DNA of 64,000 bases from positions 35,519 through 99,518 of the forward strand of contig NZ_JALMDK010000023.1 in assembly GCF_023094165.1 (NCBI RefSeq), in the 5' to 3' direction. The position numbers and the translations under genes are program-made. The notes under the pieces were generated by a model. That model was not told the DNA's origin, did no database searches, and worked only from the letters and a program-made list of their open reading frames with translations. The stretch is from Crossiella sp. S99.2. Lineage in GTDB: Bacteria; Actinomycetota; Actinomycetes; Mycobacteriales; Pseudonocardiaceae. Below, in pieces: positions 41,883-50,321 of this stretch (position 1 is its first letter; each line of letters begins with the position of its first letter).

Positions 41883-43483
41883 TCAGGTTCGAGCAGGTCT
41901 CCATCCAGTACGCAGGCGCCAGCGAACCCACACTGTCCACAGTGGACCTGGAAATCGGCGAGGGCGAACTCTGCCTGGTCACCGGCCGCACCGGCACCGG
42001 CAAGTCCACCTTCCTTGGCGCCATCAACGGCCTGGTCCCGCACTTCACCGGCGGCACCCTGCGCGGCCGGGTCACCATCAACGGCCTGGACACCAGAACC
42101 CACAAACCCCGAGACCTGGCCCACCTGGTCGGAGTCGTAGGCCAGGACCCCCTGGCCGGCTTCGTCACCGACACCGTCGAGGAAGAACTCGCCTACGGCA
42201 TGGAACAACTGGCCATCCCGCCAGAAGTCATGCGCAAACGAGTAGAGGAAACCCTCGACCTCCTCGGCATCGCCGAACTCCGCAACCGTCCACTAAGGAC
42301 TCTCAGCGGCGGCCAGCAACAACGAGTGGCCATCGGCTCCGTCCTCACCACCCACCCCCGGGTACTCGTCCTCGACGAACCCACCTCAGCCCTGGACCCC
42401 ACCGCGGCCGAAGACGTCCTGGCCGCCATCACCCGCCTGGTCCACGACCTGGGCGTCACCGTCGTGGTAGCCGAACACCGGATGGAACGCGTAGTCCAAT
42501 ACGCGGACCAGCTAATCCACCTACCCGGCAACAAAACCCTCGAACAAGGCCCGCCGGCCACCCTCCTGCAATCCACCACCATCGCACCCCCCGTGGTCGA
42601 ACTAGGCCGCCTCGCAGGCTGGTCCCCCCTCCCCCTCTCCATCCGGGACGCCCGCCGCCAAGCAGCCCCCCTCCGAGCCCAACTAGCCGACAAACCCCAA
42701 CCCACCCAAGGCAGAACCCAAACCCACTCCCCAGCCACCCTCTCCGCCAACAACATCACCGTCCGCTACGGCCAGGTAATCGCCGTCCGCGAACTGACCA
42801 TCTCCCTCCACCAGGGCCAGATCCTCGCCCTCATGGGCCGAAACGGCTCCGGCAAATCCTCACTGCTCTGGGCCCTGCAAGGCTCCGGCCCCCGCCAAAG
42901 CGGCACCGTCTCGGTCAACAACCAAGACCCCCGCACCGTCTCCGCCGCCACCGCCCGGTCCCTGGTCGGCCTGGTCCCGCAAACCCCCGGCGACCTGCTC
43001 TACCTGGAAACCGTCGCCGCCGAATGCGCCGAAGCCGACCAGGAAAGCCAGTCCCCCCAAGGCACCTGCCGCACCATCCTGAACCGCCTGGCCCCCAACA
43101 TCCAGGACACCACCCACCCCCGAGACCTCTCCGAAGGCCAACGTCTCGCCCTGGTCCTGGCCATCCAACTCACCGCGGCCCCCAACGTAATCCTCCTCGA
43201 CGAACCCACCCGAGGCCTGGACTACACCGCCAAAAAAGAGTTCGCCACCCTCATCCGCACCCTGGCCAACGAAGGCCGAACCGTCGTAATAGCCACCCAC
43301 GACGTAGAACTCGTTGCCAACACAGCAGATCGGGTAACCGTCATGGCAGAAGGCGAAATCGTCGCCGACGGCCCCACCGCCGACATCATCATCGCCAGCC
43401 CCGCCTTCGCCCCCCAGGTAGCCAAAATCCTCAACCCCCAGCCCTGGTTGACGGTCGCCGAAGTAGCCGAGGCCCTGTCATGA
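41879..43483 (+). CDS. ECF transporter ATPase, fused A and A' domains
   Basis: 534 residues holding two ABC domains in one chain. Domain 1: Walker A GRTGTGKST (about 36-44), signature LSGGQQQR, Walker B LVLDEPTSALD, switch His in VAEHR. Domain 2: Walker A GRNGSGKSS, signature LSEGQRLAL (Gly to Glu), Walker B ILLDEPTRGLD, switch His in ATHDVE. A variable linker (about 250-290) joins them. Many ECF systems use two separate ATPases; the fusion fixes a 1:1 pair. It overlaps ecfT by 4 bp (GTGA) and the S gene overlaps its end, so all are translationally coupled. Confidence 0.93.
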   Translation: MIRFEQVSIQYAGASEPTLSTVDLEIGEGELCLVTGRTGTGKSTFLGAINGLVPHFTGGTLRGRVTINGLDTRTHKPRDLAHLVGVVGQDPLAGFVTDTVEEELAYGMEQLAIPPEVMRKRVEETLDLLGIAELRNRPLRTLSGGQQQRVAIGSVLTTHPRVLVLDEPTSALDPTAAEDVLAAITRLVHDLGVTVVVAEHRMERVVQYADQLIHLPGNKTLEQGPPATLLQSTTIAPPVVELGRLAGWSPLPLSIRDARRQAAPLRAQLADKPQPTQGRTQTHSPATLSANNITVRYGQVIAVRELTISLHQGQILALMGRNGSGKSSLLWALQGSGPRQSGTVSVNNQDPRTVSAATARSLVGLVPQTPGDLLYLETVAAECAEADQESQSPQGTCRTILNRLAPNIQDTTHPRDLSEGQRLALVLAIQLTAAPNVILLDEPTRGLDYTAKKEFATLIRTLANEGRTVVIATHDVELVANTADRVTVMAEGEIVADGPTADIIIASPAFAPQVAKILNPQPWLTVAEVAEALS

Positions 43484-44358
43484 CCACACAACCCAAGCCC
43501 GCGAAGCTGACGCCCACCCTCGACCCGCGGGCCCTCCGTGTCAGCCCCCGCACCGCCCTGGTCCTCACCATCGCCTCCCTCGCGGGCCTGGCCATGTTCC
43601 TCTGGCCCCTCTTCGCCATCGCCCAGCCGGAAGCCATCGCGCACAGCAACGACGCCCCCCTGATCTTCCTGATCGCCCTCCCCGTCCTGCTCGCGATCAT
43701 CCTGGCCGAAATCACCACCGGCGGCATGGACACCAAAGCCCTGGCCATGCTCGGCGTCCTCTCCGCCATCAACGCCGCCCTCCGTCCCCTCGGCGCAGGC
43801 ACCGCAGGCATCGAAACCGTCTTCTTCCTCCTGGTCCTGGCCGGCCGGGTCTTCGGCCCCGGCTTCGGCTTCGTCCTGGGCTCCACCTCCCTGTTCGCCT
43901 CCGCCCTGCTCACCGCGGGCGTAGGCCCCTGGCTCCCCTTCCAAATGATCGCCAGCTCCTGGATCGGCCTGGGCGCCGGACTGCTCCCCCGCAAAGTCAA
44001 GGGCCGCTGGGAAATAGCCATGCTCATCGGCTACGGCATCTTCGCCGCCTACGCCTTCGGCTTCGTGATGAACATGTGGTTCTGGCCCTTCACCGCCACC
44101 ATCGACACCCAGCTCGGCTACATCCCCGGCGCCCCCCTGGCCGACAACCTGCACCGCTTCTTCATCTTCACCCTCATCACCTCCAGCTTCGGCTGGGACA
44201 CCGGCAGAGCCATCACCAACACCATCGCCATCCTGCTCACCGGCCACGCGGTGCTGGCCGTACTACGCCGAGCCTCCAGGCGAGCAGCCTTCGACGCCCC
44301 CGTCACCTTCACCGACCGCCCAGTTGGCCAAAGTGGGACGCCCAGTTTGCCCAACTAG
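43480..44358 (+). CDS. ECF transporter substrate-binding (S) component, predicted for cobalamin
   Basis: 292 residues, at least six hydrophobic segments. ECF-S-like stretches include GMDTKALAMLGVLSAINAAL (the Ala-rich helix 1 that contacts EcfT), LVLAGRVFGPGFGFVLGSTS and GVGPWLPFQMIASSWIGLG. It is longer than the usual 180-220 residues, with an added N-terminal helix. S components bind the vitamin; the riboswitch and transcobalamin-like genes in the same operon point to cobalamin or a precursor. The last 12 or so codons (PVGQSGTPSLPN) and the TAG stop come from the dispersed repeat at 44318, so the tail is probably not functional. Confidence 0.88.
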   Translation: MTTQPKPAKLTPTLDPRALRVSPRTALVLTIASLAGLAMFLWPLFAIAQPEAIAHSNDAPLIFLIALPVLLAIILAEITTGGMDTKALAMLGVLSAINAALRPLGAGTAGIETVFFLLVLAGRVFGPGFGFVLGSTSLFASALLTAGVGPWLPFQMIASSWIGLGAGLLPRKVKGRWEIAMLIGYGIFAAYAFGFVMNMWFWPFTATIDTQLGYIPGAPLADNLHRFFIFTLITSSFGWDTGRAITNTIAILLTGHAVLAVLRRASRRAAFDAPVTFTDRPVGQSGTPSLPN

Positions 44359-44380
44359 GCGTACGACTTGGGCCAACTCG
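44318..44380. repeat. Dispersed intergenic repeat, copy 3
   Basis: About 63 bp, nearly identical to part of copy 4 (62041-62130): CGCCCAGTTGGCCAAAGTGG, ACGCCCAGTTTGCCCAACTA, then GGCGTACGACTTGGGCCAAC. It covers the 3' end of the ECF S gene and abuts the convergent amidohydrolase stop at 44386. The CTAG inside it gives a stop codon on either strand. Confidence 0.85.
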
Positions 44381-44385
44381 ACCGC

Positions 44386-45882
44386 TCAGCAACACGCGAC
44401 GCGCGCAGCGCCCCCCACCGGCGGCTCCAACGCGGCCTTCTCCACCTCCGCCAGCATCCGCACCCGATCCGCCGCGGTGATCACCCGCCCCCGCGTCGCC
44501 ACCAGGTGAATCCGCCGCGTGTTCGTAATCGAAGCCAACGGATCCCCATCCAGCACAACAACATCCCCCCGCTGCCCAACCCGCAAAGTCCCAGCCCCTT
44601 CCGCCTCCCCCAGGAACCGAGCCACCTCCGAAGTCCCGGCCCGCAACGCATCCATCGGCGACAACCCGGCCCGCACCAGCAACTCCAGCTCCTCATGCAC
44701 CGAAAACCCGGGAAACACATAAGGATTCCCCGCATCAGTACCCAGCAGCGTCCCCACCCCGAACCGATGCTGCTCCGCCACCATCCGTAGCCGGGCCGCG
44801 AAGTACTCCCGCTGCTGCCGAATCTCCGCCGCCGTCACCGGAGCCCACCGAGCCAACTGCCCCGCCCAGTACTCCTTGTAAAACGGCGGCAGGTATTTCA
44901 TCCGCTCATCCCCCGCGAACTCCTCCGCCGGCGAGGAGTAGACCCGCATCGCAACCAACGTAGGAGATTGCCAGGAACCATTGCGCCGCAACTGATGCGC
45001 GAGCACCCGAGCCTTGGCCGCGCTGTACGAAGCAGCAGCCTCCCGCTCGATCTCCCGCACCCCCTTGAACCACACAAAGGGATCCGCCGGATCCAACGGC
45101 ATCCCCGCGATCCGCCGCCGCAACTCCCCCTCCCGCGTACTCGTCGCCAGCGACAACCCGTACATGTGCTCAAAAGTCCGCTGCCCCAGCGAACTCGACT
45201 CACTCATCGACACATGATCCGAAGCGTGCCCGGCGAACCGCACCCCCAAAACCCGGCACTCCTCCGCCACCGCCCGCAACAACACCCGATCCAGGAACGG
45301 ATACACCTTCACAAAATCCGCCCCACCGGCCACCGAATCCCGCACGGCCTGCCGCGCCTGCTCCGGCGTCCGCACGATCAGCGACATCGGCAACACCGAA
45401 TCCGGCCCGTCGATAATGGCGCTCCCGATAATCAACCGAGGACCGAAAACCTCCCCGGCCTCGATCCGCCGCCGCAGGTCGTGGTGCTGCGGGAACCCCC
45501 ACATCTCCCGGAATCCCACCACCCCGTGCAACAGGCACAACGGCAAGGTGATCTTCTCCAGGTAGGCCCCATGCACGTGCATGTCCCACAACCCCGGAAT
45601 CACATACTTCCCAGGCAGATCAAACACCTCCGCCCCCGCCGGCAACGGCAGCTCCCGCCCACCCACCGCGAGAATCCGCCCGTCCCCCAACACCATCGTG
45701 GCATCCCGGCGCACGGAGGAAGCACCGGTGTCCACCAGCGTCACCCCACGCAACACCTGCACCGCAACAGAATCAGCGGCCGCGGCCACCCCTGAGCCCA
45801 ACCAGCTCCCGGCCACCGCGGCCGCCCCGATCCCACTGAGCCACCCTAGGAACTCCCGGCGACTCGTCCCGTTCTCACTCAT
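44386..45882 (-). CDS. Tat-exported metal-dependent amidohydrolase, paralogue 1
   Basis: 498 residues. Twin-arginine signal SRREFLGWLSGIGAAAVAG, so it is exported folded. Amidohydrolase-superfamily motifs: PGLWDMHVHG (metal-binding HxH), VKVYPFLDRV, FAGHASDH and LLGTDAGNP (metal/catalytic Asp). The C-terminal DVVVLDGDPLASITNTRRIH is the usual small beta domain. This group includes imidazolonepropionase-like and prolidase-like secreted hydrolases; the substrate cannot be named. It ends with Cys-Cys, as does its paralogue. ATG at 45882 starts the Tat signal and gives a better N-terminus than the upstream candidate at 45897. It converges on the ECF operon. Confidence 0.88.
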   Translation of the reverse strand: MSENGTSRREFLGWLSGIGAAAVAGSWLGSGVAAAADSVAVQVLRGVTLVDTGASSVRRDATMVLGDGRILAVGGRELPLPAGAEVFDLPGKYVIPGLWDMHVHGAYLEKITLPLCLLHGVVGFREMWGFPQHHDLRRRIEAGEVFGPRLIIGSAIIDGPDSVLPMSLIVRTPEQARQAVRDSVAGGADFVKVYPFLDRVLLRAVAEECRVLGVRFAGHASDHVSMSESSSLGQRTFEHMYGLSLATSTREGELRRRIAGMPLDPADPFVWFKGVREIEREAAASYSAAKARVLAHQLRRNGSWQSPTLVAMRVYSSPAEEFAGDERMKYLPPFYKEYWAGQLARWAPVTAAEIRQQREYFAARLRMVAEQHRFGVGTLLGTDAGNPYVFPGFSVHEELELLVRAGLSPMDALRAGTSEVARFLGEAEGAGTLRVGQRGDVVVLDGDPLASITNTRRIHLVATRGRVITAADRVRMLAEVEKAALEPPVGGAARVACC

Positions 45883-45938
45883 GCCCGCAGCCTGCACCCT
45901 GACGTAACGTCAAGTTCAAGCCTCGCCACCCAGAAGTG

Positions 45939-47468
45939 TCAGCAACAACTCCCGGGCATCACCACGGCCGCACTCCGAGCCCCAGCCGTCGGCGGCTGGA
46001 ACTCCAGCGCGGCCTGCTCAATCTCCCCCAGCAACCGCACCCGATCCGCAGGCCCGAAAACGCGCCCCCGGCTGACCACCGAGTGAATCCGCCGGGTATT
46101 CGCGATCGAGGCCAACGGATCCGCGTCCAGCACCAGCAGATCCGCCTTCTTCCCCACCGACACCGTCCCCACCGACGAAGCCAGCCCCACATACCGGGCC
46201 GCATCCCGGGTCACCGTCTGCAAGGCCGCCATCGGCGACAATCCGGCCGCGACCATCCGCTCCAGCTCGTCATGCAACCCAGAACCCGGGAAACAGTACG
46301 GATTCCCGCAGTCCGTCCCGCCGATCACGCCAACCCCGGCCTTGTGCAGGATCCCCACCAACCGCAGCTGCCGCTCGTAGAACTCCCGCTGCTGCGCGAT
46401 CTGCTCCGGCGTCACCGGCGCCCACCCGGCCGCCCCATTCGCCCAGGACTCCTTGTAGAACGGCGGCAGGTACTTCATCCGCTCATCCCCGGCAAAGGTC
46501 TCCTTCGGCGAGGTCACCATGTGCAGCACCCGCAACGTCGGCGACAACCAGCCATCCCGCTCCCGCATCTTCCGCGCCAGCGCGACCGCCTTAGCCGGAC
46601 TGAACGAGTCCCCGGCCTGCCGTTCCAACTCCCGCACCGCCCGGAACCACGGATACGAAGCCGCCGGATCAAACGGCAACTCCGCGATCTTCCGCCGGTA
46701 CTCAGCCTCCTCCCGCGAAGTGCTGAACAGGAACCCGAACATGTGCTCGTAGGACTTCTGCCGCAACACCAGCGCCGCGTCCACCGGCACAAAATCCGGC
46801 AGGTGCCCGGCAATGCGCAGTCCCAGTTTCTCCGCCTCGTCCGCGATCGCGGTCAGCAGCTCGGGCGTGAGCATCTGATACACCTTGACGAACTCCGCGC
46901 CCTTGGCGTGCTCGGCCCGGACCGCGGCCCGCGCCTCCGCCTCGGTGCGCACGATCAGCATGCCCCTGCCATAGAAGGACGCGGGCCCGTCGATGATCGC
47001 GCTGCCGATGACCATGCGCGGCCCAAGCGCGGTCCCGGCCTCGAACTCCCGCCGGGCCTGGTGCGATTCGGGCAGCCCCCACATCTCCCGCACCCCGGTG
47101 ACCCCGTACACGAGGTGCGACTTGGGCACGATGGTGCGCAACTGCATCAGGTGCGTGTGCATGTCCCAGAACCCGGGCAGCAGGTACTTGCCGCGCAGGT
47201 CGATGATCGTGGCCCCAGCCGGTGCGGCCAGGCCGGCGCCGCCAACCGCGACGATCCGATCCGCCACCAGCACCACGGTCGAGTCCGGGCAGGGCGCGGC
47301 ACCGGTCGCGTCGATCAGGGTGGCCCCGCGCAACACGGTCACCTGCACCGTGTCCGCACCGGCCGAACCGGCCAGCGCCGGCCACAGTCCTCCAGCAGCG
47401 GCGAGGGCGACCCCGCTCCTGGACATCCAGCTCATGAACTCACGTCGGTTGACCCCCAGTTTGGTCAT
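45939..47468 (-). CDS. Tat-exported metal-dependent amidohydrolase, paralogue 2
   Basis: 509 residues, paralogous along its whole length to the 44386 product. Tat signal NRREFMSWMSRSGVALAAA; metal site PGFWDMHTHL; VKVYQMLTPEL; IAGHLPDF; IGGTDCGNPYCFPG; shared segment FAGDERMKYLPPFYKE. C-terminus MPGSCC, again ending in two Cys. The 56-bp gap to the other gene and same strand suggest an operon and local duplication. The copies have diverged considerably, so they probably act on different substrates. Function beyond hydrolysis of an amide or ester is not assignable. Confidence 0.88.
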   Translation of the reverse strand: MTKLGVNRREFMSWMSRSGVALAAAGGLWPALAGSAGADTVQVTVLRGATLIDATGAAPCPDSTVVLVADRIVAVGGAGLAAPAGATIIDLRGKYLLPGFWDMHTHLMQLRTIVPKSHLVYGVTGVREMWGLPESHQARREFEAGTALGPRMVIGSAIIDGPASFYGRGMLIVRTEAEARAAVRAEHAKGAEFVKVYQMLTPELLTAIADEAEKLGLRIAGHLPDFVPVDAALVLRQKSYEHMFGFLFSTSREEAEYRRKIAELPFDPAASYPWFRAVRELERQAGDSFSPAKAVALARKMRERDGWLSPTLRVLHMVTSPKETFAGDERMKYLPPFYKESWANGAAGWAPVTPEQIAQQREFYERQLRLVGILHKAGVGVIGGTDCGNPYCFPGSGLHDELERMVAAGLSPMAALQTVTRDAARYVGLASSVGTVSVGKKADLLVLDADPLASIANTRRIHSVVSRGRVFGPADRVRLLGEIEQAALEFQPPTAGARSAAVVMPGSCC

Positions 47469-47513
47469 GACCCCATGATGGCCCCATCCCCCTGGGGCAA
47501 GTCACCCCCAATT

Positions 47514-48119
47514 TCACAGCCAGCCGTGCTCCCGGGCGATCCGGGCCGCCTCCGCCCTGGTCCGCGCCCCCAGTTTGGCCATCGCCGAGGACACGTAGTT
47601 ACGCACCGTGCCCGCGGACAGGTGCACCGCGGCCGCGATATCGGCCGCGGTCGCGGTGTCGTGCACCTGCCGCAGCACGTCCAGCTCCCGCTCGGTCAGC
47701 GGGCAGTCCGCCTCGGCCAGCGCGTCCGCGGCGAACTCCGGGTCCACGTACCGCAAACCCGCGTGCACCCGCCGGATCACCTCGGCCAGCAACGAAGCCG
47801 GGGCATTCTTGGCCAGGAACCCCTTGGCCCCCAACGACAACGACTGCCGCAACACCCCGGGCCGGGCATGCCGGGTCAGCATCACCACCCGCACCGCCGG
47901 GAACTCCCGCGCCAGCCGGGCGGCCACCGCGGGCCCGTCCAGCCCCGGCATCTCCACGTCCAGCACCACCACATCCGGCCCGTGCTCGGCCACCGCGGCC
48001 AGGCCCTGCAACCCGTCGGAGACATCGGCGACCACGGTCAGATCCGGTTCCAGGCCCAGCAACGCGGCCACCGCCTGCCGGGTCAGCCGCTCGTCGTCGA
48101 CCAGCACCACCTTGATCAC
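47514..48119 (-). CDS. NarL/LuxR-family response regulator
   Basis: 201 residues. Receiver domain MIKVVLVDDERLTRQ with acidic pocket DD, phosphorylation Asp in VVLDVEMPGLDG, Lys in GAKGFLAKN; LuxR-type HTH LTERELDVLRQV followed by TAADIAAAVHLSAGTVRNYV at the C-terminus. The GTG at 48119 overlaps the histidine-kinase stop by 4 bp. It is the partner of the DesK-like kinase and the likely regulator of the divergent ABC exporter through the sites at 49334-49369. Confidence 0.94.
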   Translation of the reverse strand: MIKVVLVDDERLTRQAVAALLGLEPDLTVVADVSDGLQGLAAVAEHGPDVVVLDVEMPGLDGPAVAARLAREFPAVRVVMLTRHARPGVLRQSLSLGAKGFLAKNAPASLLAEVIRRVHAGLRYVDPEFAADALAEADCPLTERELDVLRQVHDTATAADIAAAVHLSAGTVRNYVSSAMAKLGARTRAEAARIAREHGWL

Positions 48120-49291
48120 CGGGTCACCGCCGGCTTCGGCAGGCTCGCGGTCACCACGAACTCCCCGTCCCGCGCCACCGCGCTGAACTCGCCGCCGCCC
48201 CCGCTGATCCGCGCCGCCAGTCCGGCCAGCCCCGATCCCCACTCCCCCGCGTCCAGCACCCCGTCGTTGCCCACCCGCAGCACCACCGATTCCCCTTGCC
48301 CGGCAAGGGTGATCCAGCACCGGCGGGCGTCGGCGTGCCGCAGCAGGTTGGTCACCGCCTCCCGCAACACCCAGCCGAACAACTCCCGCTGCGCCGCGGA
48401 CAACTCCTCCGGCCGCGCGTCCACCTCGCACCGGATCTCCGCCGAGGCCAGCAGTTTCCGCGCCCCGGCCAGCTCACCCACCAGATCGGTGCCGCGCTGC
48501 GCGTGCGCCAGTGTCCGCACGTCCTGCAACGCCCCGCGCGCCAGCTCCTGCACCTCCACCATCTCGTCGTGCGCCCGCTGGGTATCCACAGTGGACAGTC
48601 GGGCGGCCAGCTCACTCTTCAACGACACCACTTCCAGCGCGTGCCCGAGGATGTCGTGCAGGTCCTGGGACAGCCGCAACCGTTCCTTGGTGGCGGCCAG
48701 TTCGGCCGCGGCCAGCCGCGCGTTGTCCAGCTCCCGGCTGGACCGCCACAGTCGCGCGGTGGTCTCCTGCAGGTAGCAGGTCACCCCGAGCAGCACCACC
48801 GACATGATCACCTGGCGGCCCAGGTCCGGCACGCCCGCCGTCGCGTTGGCCAGCAGCGCCAGCCCCGCGAAGACCGCGGAGAGCACCCCGGTCAGCGGCC
48901 ACACGTACCGGACCGACCGGTTGAGCAGCAACTCCGCGCAGGCCAGACCGGGCAGCACCGCCCAGAACATCCCGACGGCGCCCCACACCAGGGCCAGCAA
49001 CGTGAGCGCCAGCCCGAGCGCCAGCAACGGCACCCCGGAACGCAGCGGCCGCACTCGCCACGGATCGCGCAGCAGCCGCAGCGCGCCGGGCAGGAAGAGC
49101 ACGTTGAACGTCGCCCAGCCCACGAGCAGGACCGCCACCCGGACCGGGCTCAGCTCCGGGGAGTTCAGCAGGGACAGCAACGGGAACAGCACCGCCAGGC
49201 CGGCGCCGCCGTAGAGGGCGTCCCGGCAGTACTTCCGGAGGTGCTCCAGCGCCGCGGCTGACGCCGACTCCTGCTCCTTGATGGCCGTCAC
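48116..49291 (-). CDS. DesK/NarX-type sensor histidine kinase
   Basis: 391 residues. Four to six membrane helices in the first 175 residues with almost no extracytoplasmic domain (an intramembrane-sensing layout), a dimerisation helix with DLHDILGHALEVVSLK (phospho-His), N-box REAVTNLLRHADA, and G-box GSGLAGLAARI. Such kinases, paired with NarL regulators and ABC-2 exporters, typically sense membrane perturbation or antibiotics. It is divergent from the exporter genes with 136 bp between them. Confidence 0.93.
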   Translation of the reverse strand: MTAIKEQESASAAALEHLRKYCRDALYGGAGLAVLFPLLSLLNSPELSPVRVAVLLVGWATFNVLFLPGALRLLRDPWRVRPLRSGVPLLALGLALTLLALVWGAVGMFWAVLPGLACAELLLNRSVRYVWPLTGVLSAVFAGLALLANATAGVPDLGRQVIMSVVLLGVTCYLQETTARLWRSSRELDNARLAAAELAATKERLRLSQDLHDILGHALEVVSLKSELAARLSTVDTQRAHDEMVEVQELARGALQDVRTLAHAQRGTDLVGELAGARKLLASAEIRCEVDARPEELSAAQRELFGWVLREAVTNLLRHADARRCWITLAGQGESVVLRVGNDGVLDAGEWGSGLAGLAARISGGGGEFSAVARDGEFVVTASLPKPAVTR

Positions 49292-49333
49292 CAGCCAAAA
49301 CTAGCAGCGCGCGGCGTTCGCGCCGCCCAGGAG

Positions 49334-49369
49334 ATGACACCTGTCATGCCCGGAGACGACACCCGTCAT
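49334..49369. promoter_or_regulatory. Tandem operator sites for the response regulator (predicted)
   Basis: An inverted repeat ATGACA-CC-TGTCAT (49334-49347) and a near copy ACGACA-CC-CGTCAT (49356-49369), centres 22 bp apart, about two helical turns. They lie between the divergent kinase and exporter genes, as expected for a NarL-type regulator bound as two dimers. Confidence 0.65.
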
Positions 49370-49427
49370 GCCACCCCCTGACATCGCACACTGCCCGCGT
49401 GTCCGCCGGATCCCTAACTTTGCCCTC

Positions 49428-50321
49428 ATGAACGGCAACGTGATCGAGGTCGAGGACCTCCACTATCGCTACGGCGAGTTCGCCGCGGTGCGCGGGATCG
49501 ACTTCACCGTACGCCGCGGCGAGACCTTCGCCCTGCTGGGCACCAACGGGGCAGGCAAGACCACCACCCTGGAGGTGATCGAGGGCTTCCGCAAGCCCGC
49601 TCAGGGCCGGGTCCGGGTGCTCGGGCTGGACCCGCACGCCGACCGCTACCAGGTGCAGGCCCGGACCGGGGTGATGCTGCAGAACGCGGGGCTGATCGAG
49701 GAACTGACCGTGGCCGAGACCCTGCGACTGTGGCAACGCCTGTCCAGCCGCACCGACAAGGTGGCCACCGCACTGTCCAGAGTGGACCTTTCGCACCGGT
49801 CGGATGTCCAGGTGGACAAGCTCTCCGGCGGTGAGCGGCGGCGGCTGGACTTCGCCATCTCCACCTGGGGCGCGCCCGAACTCGTGGTGCTGGACGAGCC
49901 GACCACCGGCCTGGACCCCGAGTCCCGGCAACGGCTCTGGGCCAGGGTCGGGGAGCTGAAGGAGTCCGGCAGCACCATCCTGCTGACCACGCACTACCTG
50001 GAGGAGGCCGAGGCGCTGGCCGACCAGGTGACCATCATGCACAACGGGATCGCGCAGATCTCCGGCACGCTGCACGAGGTGCTCTCCGGTCGCCCGGCCA
50101 CCATCACCGCCGACCTGCCCCCGCACGCCCCTGCCCTGCCGCCACTGCACGGCTCGGCCACAGTGGACGGTCACCGGGTCAGGGTGGAAACCCTTGCCCT
50201 GCAAACGGATCTCACCACCCTGCTGAACTGGGCCGGCCAGCACCGGCTGGAGCTGGAGAACCTCAACGCGAGCCCGGCCTCACTGCACGAGGTCTTCCTC
50301 GCGACGTCGGAGAAGGGATGA
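49428..50321 (+). CDS. ABC exporter ATPase (DrrA/CcmA type)
   Basis: 297 residues. Walker A GTNGAGKTT, signature LSGGERRRLD, Walker B LVVLDEPTTGLD, switch His in TTHYLEEAEAL. The C-terminal extension (about 225-297) is typical of DrrA-like antibiotic/lipid exporters. ATG at 49428 is chosen over an upstream in-frame ATG because homology starts there. The permease gene overlaps its stop. Probably induced by the adjacent two-component system. Confidence 0.93.
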   Translation: MNGNVIEVEDLHYRYGEFAAVRGIDFTVRRGETFALLGTNGAGKTTTLEVIEGFRKPAQGRVRVLGLDPHADRYQVQARTGVMLQNAGLIEELTVAETLRLWQRLSSRTDKVATALSRVDLSHRSDVQVDKLSGGERRRLDFAISTWGAPELVVLDEPTTGLDPESRQRLWARVGELKESGSTILLTTHYLEEAEALADQVTIMHNGIAQISGTLHEVLSGRPATITADLPPHAPALPPLHGSATVDGHRVRVETLALQTDLTTLLNWAGQHRLELENLNASPASLHEVFLATSEKG

